From: an uncultured Bacteroidota bacterium
GTDB taxonomy: Bacteria; Bacteroidota; Bacteroidia; AKYH767-A; OLB10
Reading direction: 5' to 3'
Length of the DNA stretch: 46,603 nt
Assembly: GCA_903881665.1 (NCBI GenBank)
Contig: CAIRUC010000049.1
Location: 1-46,603, forward strand
Shown: piece by piece, positions 10,521 through 18,141 of the stretch
How positions within the stretch are numbered: the first letter of the stretch is position 1
Layout of the letters: each line of letters starts with the position of its first letter
Translations under genes and position numbers: made by a program
The notes under the pieces: model-generated
Databases searched by the model: none
The model's input: the letters and a program-made list of their open reading frames with translations, nothing else
Told to the model about the DNA's origin: nothing

Positions 10521-11015
10521 TTAATTAAGTTTTACGTCTTTTAATAAATCATTAACCAACGCTTTTTGTTTATCGTCGCCAGCTAATTGTTGACGGATAA
10601 CTTTTTCAGCGATTTCGATTGATAAAGTCGCTACTTGGTTTTTTAATTCAGCAATAGCCGCTAACTTTTCGTTTTGAATTGTTTCACGAGCGATTGTGAC
10701 AATTCGGTCACCTTCTACTTGTGCTTTTGTACGGGCTTCGTTTACGATAGCGTCTTTTGTATCGCGAGCATCTTTCAGCATTTTATCACGCTCGTTGCGT
10801 GCTTCCTGCAAAATACGCTCGTTCTCCGCTTTCATGTTTGATACTTCTTCTTTTGCTTTCTTAGCTGAATTCAACGCATCGTTAATAGAGTTTTCACGCT
10901 CTTTTAATGATGTTAGAATTGGTCCCCACGCAAATTTGCGCAAGATGAAAACAACGATCAAGAAGGATACTGTCATCCAGAAAACGAGACCAAAGTCGGG
11001 TTTTACGAGTTCCAT
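10521..11015 (-). CDS. atpF: ATP synthase Fo b subunit
   Basis: This is the peripheral stalk of the ATP synthase. One N-terminal membrane helix (about 8-25, VFWMTVSFLIVVFILRKFAWG) is followed by a long charged coiled coil rich in Lys, Glu and Ala (about 30-140). The product is 164 residues, normal length. A GC-rich hairpin lies between atpE and this gene. Confidence 0.96.
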   Translation of the reverse strand: MELVKPDFGLVFWMTVSFLIVVFILRKFAWGPILTSLKERENSINDALNSAKKAKEEVSNMKAENERILQEARNERDKMLKDARDTKDAIVNEARTKAQVEGDRIVTIARETIQNEKLAAIAELKNQVATLSIEIAEKVIRQQLAGDDKQKALVNDLLKDVKLN

Positions 11016-11062
11016 TTTATTCTAATTATTTTTTGTTCTTAAATAAGGATAAATCTTTCAAT

Positions 11063-11098
11063 AAACCGGCGCTGTGCCAATCGCCTTCGCGCCGGTTT
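11063..11098 (-). promoter_or_regulatory. Intercistronic hairpin between atpE and atpF
   Basis: Two perfect 10-base arms, AAACCGGCGC (11063-11072) and GCGCCGGTTT (11089-11098), flank a 16-base loop in the 107-base gap after atpE. On the minus-strand transcript it is followed only by a weak TTTATTG run, so it is not a clear full terminator. It could attenuate read-through or shield the atpE 3' end from exonucleases. Either would raise c-subunit output, since c forms a multi-copy ring. Function inferred. Confidence 0.7.
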
Positions 11099-11122
11099 AA
11101 ATTTTGTTTAGAATCGTACTAA

Positions 11123-11401
<279 letters not shown>

Positions 11402-11421
11402 TTATAAGTTAATAATGAATT

Positions 11422-12585
11422 TTAATGATGCTCTTCATGATGATGCTCTTCCACAGCAGCACCAATATAAATGGCTGATAATAATGTAAACACATATGCT
11501 TGAAGGAAGGCCACTAACAATTCGAGGAATCCCATAAATACAGTAAACACGATTGACAATGGCGACACGCCAAGACCGCCACCTGTTCCATAAAGCGTTT
11601 CTTGTCCAAAAATGAAAATCAAACAAAAAAATGATAATGCGATAATATGTCCCGCTGTAATATTTGCAAAGAGTCGAATCATTAATACAAAAGGACGAAG
11701 AAAAACGCCTAAAATTTCAATTGGAGTTAATAATAACAAGACCCCTTTAGGCACTCCAGGCATGGCGAAAACATGTTGCCAGTAATATTTTTTTCCACTC
11801 ACTAAGGTAATGATGAATGTTAAAACTGCTAATACTAATGCTACCGAAATATTTCCTGTTACGTTAGCGCCACCTGGGAAAACAGGAATCAATCCTAACA
11901 CGTTGTTAGTCCAGATAAAGAAAAATAATGTTAATAGGTATGGAAGATATTTTTCATAATTCTTCTCTCCGATACTTGCTTTAATCACATCATCACGCAT
12001 AAAAATAATGATCGACTCAACAGCGTTTTGCAATCCTGTAGGCGCCATTCCTTTACGCTTATTTGTGTATCTCTTTGCTACACTCGTAAATATTAATAAA
12101 AGTATTGCAATCGTGATGAAAATACTGAAAACGTTTTTCGTAATTGAAATATCATAAGTAGCTGCGGTAATATCTTTATTAACTGTTGCTGTATGAGCTT
12201 CTACTTCCCCCAATTCATTAACAGCCTCAATTTTTCCGGCTTCATTTAACAAATAGCCTTCGTAGGCTTTATGCCCATGCTCGAATCGAGCTGATGAAAA
12301 TACTGTCAACCCACGTTGATTATTATATACAATCACAGGAAGAGGAATTGAGGTCTGCCCCCATAAATGCCATCCGTGACTATCTGCAATATGCTCCATG
12401 ATGAGCTTACCTGCGTTTAATTTTTCTTCGTGTGCAGGTTCAACAGCTCCTGCTTCGGCCGATGTGGCTTCTACCGCTTGAGGTTGTACTGCAGATGAAT
12501 CTTGCGCTTTGCTGGAAATCGAAAAAACCAACGTCAGGGCAAGAAACGTAATGATTGATATTAATGATAACTTGCTGACTTTCAT
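11422..12585 (-). CDS. atpB: ATP synthase Fo a subunit
   Basis: Subunit a forms the proton half-channels beside the c ring. The product is 387 residues. It has an N-terminal signal-like segment (about 5-28), then a long extracytoplasmic Ala/Glu-rich extension, then five or so membrane helices. The essential arginine is Arg304 in LMIRLFANITAGH. The C-terminus is histidine-rich (EEHHHEEHH). The long exported N-terminal part is common in Bacteroidota homologues. It is the first gene of the operon; no atpI-like gene is visible upstream. Confidence 0.96.
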   Translation of the reverse strand: MKVSKLSLISIITFLALTLVFSISSKAQDSSAVQPQAVEATSAEAGAVEPAHEEKLNAGKLIMEHIADSHGWHLWGQTSIPLPVIVYNNQRGLTVFSSARFEHGHKAYEGYLLNEAGKIEAVNELGEVEAHTATVNKDITAATYDISITKNVFSIFITIAILLLIFTSVAKRYTNKRKGMAPTGLQNAVESIIIFMRDDVIKASIGEKNYEKYLPYLLTLFFFIWTNNVLGLIPVFPGGANVTGNISVALVLAVLTFIITLVSGKKYYWQHVFAMPGVPKGVLLLLTPIEILGVFLRPFVLMIRLFANITAGHIIALSFFCLIFIFGQETLYGTGGGLGVSPLSIVFTVFMGFLELLVAFLQAYVFTLLSAIYIGAAVEEHHHEEHH

Positions 12586-12618
12586 ATTAATGAGTGAGCT
12601 ATAGGCTTAACCGGGGTG

Positions 12619-12626
12619 CAAAGTTA
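12619..12626 (-). promoter_or_regulatory. Promoter -7 box for the atp operon
   Basis: The minus strand reads TAACTTTG, a full match to the Bacteroidota -7 consensus TAnnTTTG, 33 bases before the atpB start codon. I see no clear -33 TTTG at normal spacing. Confidence 0.6.
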
Positions 12627-12781
12627 GTGAAAATATTGAAAAAGGGGAAATAAAGTGTTGGGAAAAACCTGTGAGGTCAACAACCGTGATTTAACTACTT
12701 GTTAATGACCTTATTTGATCTTATTTCAATACTAAGTTAGTAACAAATCGTTTGAATTGATGATAGATTCTTTAGAGACTT

Positions 12782-12820
12782 CAACAAAAAAAAGAGGGCC
12801 AACCTATTGAACCCTCTTTT
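12782..12820 (-). terminator. Orphan intrinsic terminator
   Basis: AAAAGAGGG (12790-12798) pairs perfectly with CCCTCTTTT (12812-12820) around a 13-base loop. On the minus strand the stem runs into an uninterrupted run of T. No minus-strand gene lies upstream before the plus-strand gene at 13095, so what it terminates is unknown. Confidence 0.65.
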
Positions 12821-12913
12821 AAACTAACCAATTAACTAATTAAACTTAACCTACCTTTACTTTACAAACAGTACAAATATGATTACGTTATCATGAATCA
12901 ATTATGAAAACAG

Positions 12914-12954
12914 AGGGGCTTTTTGTTATTTTTTAGTTAATGCGCAAAACCCCT
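12914..12954 (-). other. Stem-loop in non-coding region
   Basis: AGGGG (12914-12918) pairs with CCCCT (12950-12954), extended inward by TTTTTG against CAAAA with one bulged base. It sits about 100 bases upstream, in the minus direction, of the orphan terminator, so both could belong to one small RNA. There is no direct proof of transcription. Confidence 0.4.
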
Positions 12955-13084
12955 GATGAAGCGAACAACGATGCTTACAAACAAACATTTTTTACGTTAA
13001 CGATAGCCATTACTATTGACAATGTTACGTTGAATACTTGTTGTTTGTCTGTTTTTTTTACGTCTCCTTTGTTTAAGAAATTGT

Positions 13085-13092
13085 TAGGTTTG
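13085..13092 (+). promoter_or_regulatory. Promoter -7 box for lutB-like gene
   Basis: TAGGTTTG matches TAnnTTTG exactly. It ends two bases before the GTG at 13095, so transcription would begin inside or just after that codon. This favours the next in-frame GTG at 13110-13120 as the true start. A TTTG at 13068-13071 is too close to be a normal -33 element. Confidence 0.5.
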
Positions 13093-13094
13093 CA

Positions 13095-14465
13095 GTGCGT
13101 ATAAAATACCAAGTGCAGACAGAACCTATCCCCATTATAAAAAGCGACTCCAATTGGCCCGAACGCGCTGCTGCTGCGGGACGTCAATATCGTGAAGCGT
13201 TCATTCATGGATCCTCTCAGTTTTCAAATGCAGAGATGGCTCGTGAGCGGGCTGCTTTTACACGTTGGAAAGCGATTGAAAACCTCGATAAATACCTGAT
13301 TGAGTTTGAGGCCAACTTTATTAAGTCAGGAGGCAAAGTAATTTGGGCACAAGATATTACCGATGCTTTGTCGGCCATTCAAGAGATTCTTAAAAAATCG
13401 GCGAATAAATTAGTGTTGAAATCCAAGACATCGATGGCCGAAGAAATCGGGCTGAAAGGCGGACTGCTCAACGATGGCTATCGCACACTTGAAACCGATA
13501 CGGGAGATTACATTGCTGATGCTTCTGGCGATCATTCAGGTCATATGATTTTGCCAGCCATTCATAAATCGCTAGAAGAAATTGGGGAGTTATTAAAGAA
13601 AGACATGGTGCTTTCACATAAGGCAGATGCCAATGAAATTGTTGCCAAGGTTCGTCAGAAATTAAGAGGCGAATTCTTGAAAGCAGGAACCGGTATTACC
13701 GGATGTAATTTTTTGGTGGCCGATCCTGGTGCTATTGTACTAGTAGAAAATGAAGGCAATGCTCAGTTAACAGCATCGTTACCAAAAACACATATTGTAC
13801 TTGCTGGGATTGAGAAAATCCTTCCCTCCATGAACGACCTCGACTTATTTTTACCATTAATCAGTACGTATGGAACGGGGCAGCAAATTACAACTTATAA
13901 CACTATTATTACCGGACCAAAGCAAGGTGAAGAATTAGACGGACCGGAAGAATTATATGTAATTTTACTGGATAACGGGCGCAGTGATGTATTAAGTCAC
14001 GAGATTCAGCGTCAGGCCATGACTTGCATAAAATGCGGCGCCTGTCAATTTTCATGTCCTGTATTTTTATCGACCGTTGGCAATGAATTCTCAAGCCCTT
14101 TAACGGCCGTAACATTACCATTACAATCCAGTAATTTAGAAGCGCAGGAGCAAGCCATTAAATATTCCACATTATGCGGATCATCGCGTGGTGTTTGTCC
14201 TGTAAAAATCGACTTCCCTCGTTTACTGCTGCAAAACAGAAAATTGTATGTCGACAGAGGGTTTCATCCTCGCTCAGAGAAACTTTTCTATTTTTTTTGG
14301 AAAAAAGCGATGATGAAAAGAGACATCATGAATTGGAAAGGGATCAAAGCCGGAAAATATATCATGGAAAGTCTAAATAAATCGAGAAGTGGTTTAAGAG
14401 AGATGCCAACGGTAGTTCCTAAATCGTTTAATGAGCAATGGCGTGAAAAGATGAATTTCAAATAA
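13095..14465 (+). CDS. LutB-like iron-sulfur protein (lactate utilisation family)
   Basis: LutB is the ferredoxin-type subunit of the LutABC complex that oxidises L-lactate. The product has the LUD domain (ETDTGDYI at about 133-140, PAIHKS near 154) and a C-terminal [4Fe-4S] module. The first motif is complete: Cys311, 314, 317 and 321 in CIKCGACQFSCPVF. The second reads CGSSRGVCPV: Cys361 and Cys368 are present but the expected middle Cys is Ser364. The start is GTG; V6, another GTG, fits the promoter better. No lutA or lutC lies beside it, so its partner is unknown. panC follows after 24 bases and may be cotranscribed. Confidence 0.85.
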   Translation: MRIKYQVQTEPIPIIKSDSNWPERAAAAGRQYREAFIHGSSQFSNAEMARERAAFTRWKAIENLDKYLIEFEANFIKSGGKVIWAQDITDALSAIQEILKKSANKLVLKSKTSMAEEIGLKGGLLNDGYRTLETDTGDYIADASGDHSGHMILPAIHKSLEEIGELLKKDMVLSHKADANEIVAKVRQKLRGEFLKAGTGITGCNFLVADPGAIVLVENEGNAQLTASLPKTHIVLAGIEKILPSMNDLDLFLPLISTYGTGQQITTYNTIITGPKQGEELDGPEELYVILLDNGRSDVLSHEIQRQAMTCIKCGACQFSCPVFLSTVGNEFSSPLTAVTLPLQSSNLEAQEQAIKYSTLCGSSRGVCPVKIDFPRLLLQNRKLYVDRGFHPRSEKLFYFFWKKAMMKRDIMNWKGIKAGKYIMESLNKSRSGLREMPTVVPKSFNEQWREKMNFK

Positions 14466-14489
14466 CTCTTTTTCTAAAGCATCATCCAT

Positions 14490-15344
14490 TTGAAGATACA
14501 TTGTTTCTCTTCGATAGAAGAAATAAATCGAGCAATAAGCAACCTAAAGTCTCAAGGAAAGAAAATAGGATTTGTACCTACCATGGGTGCATTACACGAA
14601 GGCCATGAGTCGTTGGTGAAGCAAGCTAAGGCAGAAAATGATGTGGTAATATGCAGCATTTTCGTAAATCCCACTCAATTTAATGATCCGAAGGACCTCG
14701 AAAAGTATCCTCGGATGCCGGAAAAGGATGTGAATCGATTAGAATTGGTAGGATGCGACATTGCTTTTATTCCTGGGGTAAGTGATATTTACCCCAACGG
14801 AAATAAAATGCTCGACATTCACTTTGGCAAGATGGAAGAAACAATGGAAGGGGCTTTTCGCCCGGGCCATTTTACTGGTGTAGCCACCGTTGTAGATCGA
14901 CTTTTTAATATTGTACAACCCACTAACTCCTACTTCGGAGAAAAAGATTTTCAGCAGTTAGCAATTATTCGTCGCATGACGAACATGATGGGGCACAGTA
15001 CAAAAATTATTGGATGCCCAACATTAAGAGAAAACGATGGGGTTGCGATGAGCTCTCGTAATCTGCTCCTCACTACCGAGCAACGAAATGCGGCGCCGCT
15101 GATTTACAAAGCGCTCAAACAAGTAGAGACCTTTATTCCGTATCACACCCCTGAAGCTGTAATAGCCTTGGCAACGCGGTACGTAGAGCAAAGTATGTTT
15201 TTAAAAGTACAATATTTTCAGCTGGTTAATAATGAAACACTTGAAGACATAAAAAGCTGGGAAAAGGGAACCAAAGTGCAAGGATGCATAGCGGTATTAA
15301 CGGAGGGTCCGAGGTTAATTGATAATGTTTCGTATTCCTTATAG
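14490..15344 (+). CDS. panC: Pantothenate synthetase
   Basis: It joins pantoate and beta-alanine using ATP to make pantothenate, the precursor of coenzyme A. The 284-residue cytoplasmic enzyme shows the HIGH-type motif MGALHEGH at 32-39, IFVNPTQFN, the pantoate-binding GAFRPGHFTGVATVV, YFGEKDFQQL and GVAMSSRN, the KMSKS-equivalent loop. The start codon is TTG at 14490; no in-frame ATG precedes the conserved region. panD, which supplies beta-alanine, lies about 300 bases downstream on the same strand. Confidence 0.95.
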   Translation: MKIHCFSSIEEINRAISNLKSQGKKIGFVPTMGALHEGHESLVKQAKAENDVVICSIFVNPTQFNDPKDLEKYPRMPEKDVNRLELVGCDIAFIPGVSDIYPNGNKMLDIHFGKMEETMEGAFRPGHFTGVATVVDRLFNIVQPTNSYFGEKDFQQLAIIRRMTNMMGHSTKIIGCPTLRENDGVAMSSRNLLLTTEQRNAAPLIYKALKQVETFIPYHTPEAVIALATRYVEQSMFLKVQYFQLVNNETLEDIKSWEKGTKVQGCIAVLTEGPRLIDNVSYSL

Positions 15345-15623
15345 GGCAGTTGAAGAAGGTTAGGATTGAATTTGATTTAAGACAATTTAGAGCTCTAAAC
15401 GCGTAGCAATTCCCCACATCTGCAAAAAGCATCCGTAGCATAACGTCCGAACAAATTTTTCCTTGTACCAATCGCGGATAAAATGTATTCGGCTCTGCCG
15501 CCTCTTTGTAATTTGTGCATTCTTTGTGGTTAAAAAGGCCATTCTTTTTTCCCCGTTAATACAGAAGGAGGGGTAGTTTTCGAAGATTTTTTCTAATGTA
15601 TAATATGGATTAAAGGGAATCTG

Positions 15624-15631
15624 TAACTTTG
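15624..15631 (+). promoter_or_regulatory. Promoter -7 box for panD
   Basis: TAACTTTG is a full TAnnTTTG match ending seven bases before the panD ATG, so the transcript would have almost no leader. No clear -33 element is seen. The 300-base gap after panC therefore probably contains a separate panD promoter. Confidence 0.6.
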
Positions 15632-15638
15632 CGCCGCT

Positions 15639-15992
15639 ATGACGATCCAGGTATTGAAGTCGAAAATTCATCGCGCGCGCATTACGCAAGCTGAATTACA
15701 CTATGTGGGAAGCATCACTCTTGATGAGGATTTAATGGATGCTGCCAATATGATTGAAGGAGAAAAAGTTCACGTTTTGAATATAAACAACGGCGAACGA
15801 CTTGAAACATATATTATTAAAGGAATTAGAGGCTCAGGGGAAGTATGTATCAATGGACCTGCCGCCAGATTAATGCAAGTAGGAGATGTGGTGATTGTGA
15901 TCAGCTACGCGAGTATGGAGTTTGAAGAAGCAAAAGGATTTAAACCTTGGCTATGCTTCCCAGACGCGAACAACAAGCCAACCAACGCTTAA
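15639..15992 (+). CDS. panD: Aspartate 1-decarboxylase
   Basis: This pyruvoyl enzyme converts aspartate to beta-alanine for pantothenate synthesis. The 117-residue proenzyme has the self-cleavage site Gly24-Ser25 in [10 protein letters not shown], where Ser25 becomes the pyruvoyl group. The [16 protein letters not shown] and [10 protein letters not shown] motifs match the family. The next gene starts inside its 3' end, so translation of the two is probably coupled. Confidence 0.97.
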   Translation: MTIQVLKSKIHRARITQAELHYVGSITLDEDLMDAANMIEGEKVHVLNINNGERLETYIIKGIRGSGEVCINGPAARLMQVGDVVIVISYASMEFEEAKGFKPWLCFPDANNKPTNA

Positions 15993-17008
15993 AAATCTAT
16001 GATTTGAAAGGAACCATTAGAACACTTCTGTTTCTGGCCATAGGGGCAGTATTACTTTGGTTAACTTTTCGTCACCAAGACTTTTCGATGGTTATCGAGA
16101 AAATCAAGCATGCTCATTTTGGCTGGTTGGGATTATCGATACTGCTCTCTATTGCAGCACTCATTAGCAGAGCTTTAAGGTGGAAGCAACTTATTGAACC
16201 ATTAGGATATAAGCCTAGATTTTCCTCCACTTTCAATGCAATGATGTTTGGTTATGTTGCCAATTTAGCGATTCCGCGAATAGGCGAGATCAGCAAATGC
16301 GGTGCATTAAGTAAATCGGAAGGGATTCCCTTTAAGAAACTCATAGGAACTGTAATAATAGAAAGAGTTGCCGATGTGATTTTGTTAATTCTATGCATTG
16401 GAATAGTTGCCATTCTTGAATTTAAACGTTTAGGCGGTTTTTTAGCCGAGCATATTTGGAATCCCATCGTAGAAAAAATGGGTAGTGCCAGCATATTAAT
16501 TGCAATTTTAACCTTTGGAATTGTGGCAGTACTATTTATCATTTACAAGCTGTTTAAGATGGAGAATCCGCCCCCTTCCATACAAAAGATAAAAGAGCTA
16601 ATGCAAGGAATTGGTGAAGGATTAGCCACCGTTACACAACTGAAAAACAAGTGGTTATTTGTTTTTCATAGTGTTTTTATATGGGCAGTTTATTTTTTCA
16701 TGACCTATATTTGCTTCTTCGCATTACAGGAGACCTCGGGGCTAGATCTGTCGGCGGGTTTATTTATGATGGTAATAGGCGGAATTGGAATGACGGCGCC
16801 GGTACAAGGAGGAATTGGAGCCTACCATTTGTTAGTATCAAAAGGGATTGAGCTTTACGGTCTCAGTGCTACCGACGGAATCGTATTCGCCACAATGGTA
16901 CACAGTACTCAAACGCTGTTGTTGATAATTCTGGGAGGAATCTCCATGATTGCTTTGTTCTTTTTCACGAAACCCCGACCTTCACAAATAGATGAATCAT
17001 CTAGATAA
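15953..17008 (+). CDS. Lysylphosphatidylglycerol synthase TM region / YbhN-type flippase-like membrane protein
   Basis: An integral membrane protein of about 351 residues with around eight hydrophobic segments. Motifs of the UPF0104 / LPG_synthase_TM family are visible: [45 protein letters not shown] and [17 protein letters not shown]. Family members are flippase or lipid-transfer modules, here without an aminoacyl-transferase domain. Translation could begin at TTG 15947 or ATG 15953; I prefer the ATG. It overlaps panD by 40 bases and the next gene by 17, so all three are probably cotranscribed. Substrate unknown. Confidence 0.85.
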   Translation: MLPRREQQANQRLKIYDLKGTIRTLLFLAIGAVLLWLTFRHQDFSMVIEKIKHAHFGWLGLSILLSIAALISRALRWKQLIEPLGYKPRFSSTFNAMMFGYVANLAIPRIGEISKCGALSKSEGIPFKKLIGTVIIERVADVILLILCIGIVAILEFKRLGGFLAEHIWNPIVEKMGSASILIAILTFGIVAVLFIIYKLFKMENPPPSIQKIKELMQGIGEGLATVTQLKNKWLFVFHSVFIWAVYFFMTYICFFALQETSGLDLSAGLFMMVIGGIGMTAPVQGGIGAYHLLVSKGIELYGLSATDGIVFATMVHSTQTLLLIILGGISMIALFFFTKPRPSQIDESSR

Positions 17009-17489
17009 TATCAAAAACAAGATCTGTACTCCGGCCCAATTGGAAGAAAAAATAAGGGAATGGAGAAAGGAAAAATGTAAGATTGTATTCACAAATGGAT
17101 GTTTTGACATCATTCATTTGGGTCATATCGACTATTTAGCACGAGCTGCTGACTTTGGTAATAAGTTCGTTATTGGCCTGAATACCGACAGCTCCGTTTC
17201 TCGTATAAAAGGTCCAACGCGACCCATAAACGATGAGCGATCCCGTTCAATGGTTATGGCCGCACTAGTGTTTGTTTCAGCAATAACGTTCTTTGATGAC
17301 TCTACTCCTTATGAGCTAATAAAACTAGTACAACCTGACATATTAGTAAAAGGAGCAGATTACAAAGCAGAAGACATTGTAGGTTACGATATAGTAATGG
17401 CTAGAGGCGGTAGTGTAGAAACCATTCCATTGGTAAGCGGATATTCCACCACAAACATCGAATCCAGGATCCGATCTGCGAAAAACTGA
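16992..17489 (+). CDS. rfaE2: D-glycero-beta-D-manno-heptose 1-phosphate adenylyltransferase-like protein
   Basis: Stand-alone nucleotidyltransferase of 165 residues equivalent to the C-terminal half of E. coli HldE. It would make ADP-heptose for the lipopolysaccharide core. The TNGCFDIIHLGHIDYL stretch contains the HxGH site; KGPTRPINDE, DILVKGADY and the C-terminal GYSTTNIESRI (usually STTxxIxxI) fit the family. The kinase half (RfaE1) is not in the window. It overlaps the preceding membrane protein by 17 bases. Confidence 0.92.
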   Translation: MNHLDNIKNKICTPAQLEEKIREWRKEKCKIVFTNGCFDIIHLGHIDYLARAADFGNKFVIGLNTDSSVSRIKGPTRPINDERSRSMVMAALVFVSAITFFDDSTPYELIKLVQPDILVKGADYKAEDIVGYDIVMARGGSVETIPLVSGYSTTNIESRIRSAKN

Positions 17490-17560
17490 CAATTGTAATA
17501 TTTCAATTGATATTTACCTTACCTTTCTTGTAAAGGGCGTATAAATTTATAAAAACAAAA

Positions 17561-17995
17561 ATGCGCATGAAAAATTTATTTCTACTAGCTTCAGGTTTAA
17601 TGCTGATTTTCCTGAGTAGTTGCGAGAATAACGACCTACTGTTATCTGAGAAAAAACTAAACAGCAAAATTCAAAAGACATGGAAGATTGTATCTCCTTC
17701 GCCAGACATTGATGCCCACGAAAACTGGACCTTTGCGAATGGAAGCTTAGCAATTCATTTTCAAAAGAACGGCATCGACACAACAGTTGTGGGGGCTTAT
17801 TCAATTGATGCAAAAATGACGAATGCATATGTCTCTCTAGGAAGCTTTGGTTACATCAACCAAATTGCTTCTCATTGGACCGCTCAAGAATTAAACAGAA
17901 AATGGACAATTGTAGAGTTAGACAATGGCATTATGTATTTTTCTGGCGTAGATGACAATGGCATTATTCGTTCAATGGAGTTTGTTGAAAAATAA
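17561..17995 (+). CDS. Lipocalin-like lipoprotein
   Basis: A 144-residue lipoprotein. The N-terminus is a signal sequence ending in the lipobox FLSSC, so Cys21 or so would be lipidated. The mature part begins with a helix, then KTWKIVSPSPD, a tryptophan-containing strand and alternating beta strands (WTFANGSLAIHF, AYSIDAKMTNAYV, WTIVELDNGIMYFSG), as in small lipocalin-like lipoproteins of Bacteroidota. Start could be ATG 17561 or ATG 17567; both keep the signal. Ligand unknown. Confidence 0.8.
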   Translation: MRMKNLFLLASGLMLIFLSSCENNDLLLSEKKLNSKIQKTWKIVSPSPDIDAHENWTFANGSLAIHFQKNGIDTTVVGAYSIDAKMTNAYVSLGSFGYINQIASHWTAQELNRKWTIVELDNGIMYFSGVDDNGIIRSMEFVEK

Positions 17996-18091
17996 TTCTT
18001 TGAATACAATTCAAACAACGCACTACTTTTTTAATACAGAATAGTTTTGTGTTATTGCTCTTTAATTCATTCACTTGAAAGAAGAACAAAC

Positions 18092-18123
18092 AAAAAGGCG
18101 ATGAAATATTTCATCGCCTTTTT
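18092..18123. terminator. Bidirectional intrinsic terminator
   Basis: AAAAAGGCGATGAAA and its perfect complement form a 15-bp stem around a 2-base centre. A and T runs are part of both arms. It separates the convergent lipoprotein gene and the S46 peptidase gene and can serve both. Confidence 0.9.
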
Positions 18124-18141
18124 GTTTCAAATAGTGAATAA

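Larger units (their letters stand above)
12627..13084. other. Non-coding region between atp promoter and lutB-like gene
   Basis: About 460 bases without a convincing gene. It holds two strong hairpins (12790-12820 and 12914-12954) described separately, and T-rich stretches. A 77-codon minus-strand frame here (12975-13208) overlaps the lutB-like gene and has no recognisable protein features. Confidence 0.6.

Noticed and set aside
12975..13208. Minus-strand frame of 77 codons in front of the lutB-like gene
   Set aside because: It overlaps the start of a well-supported plus-strand gene and has no signal peptide or family motif.
15387..15689. Minus-strand frame of 100 codons between panC and panD
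   Set aside because: It covers the panD promoter and start; Arg/Lys-rich with no recognisable domain.
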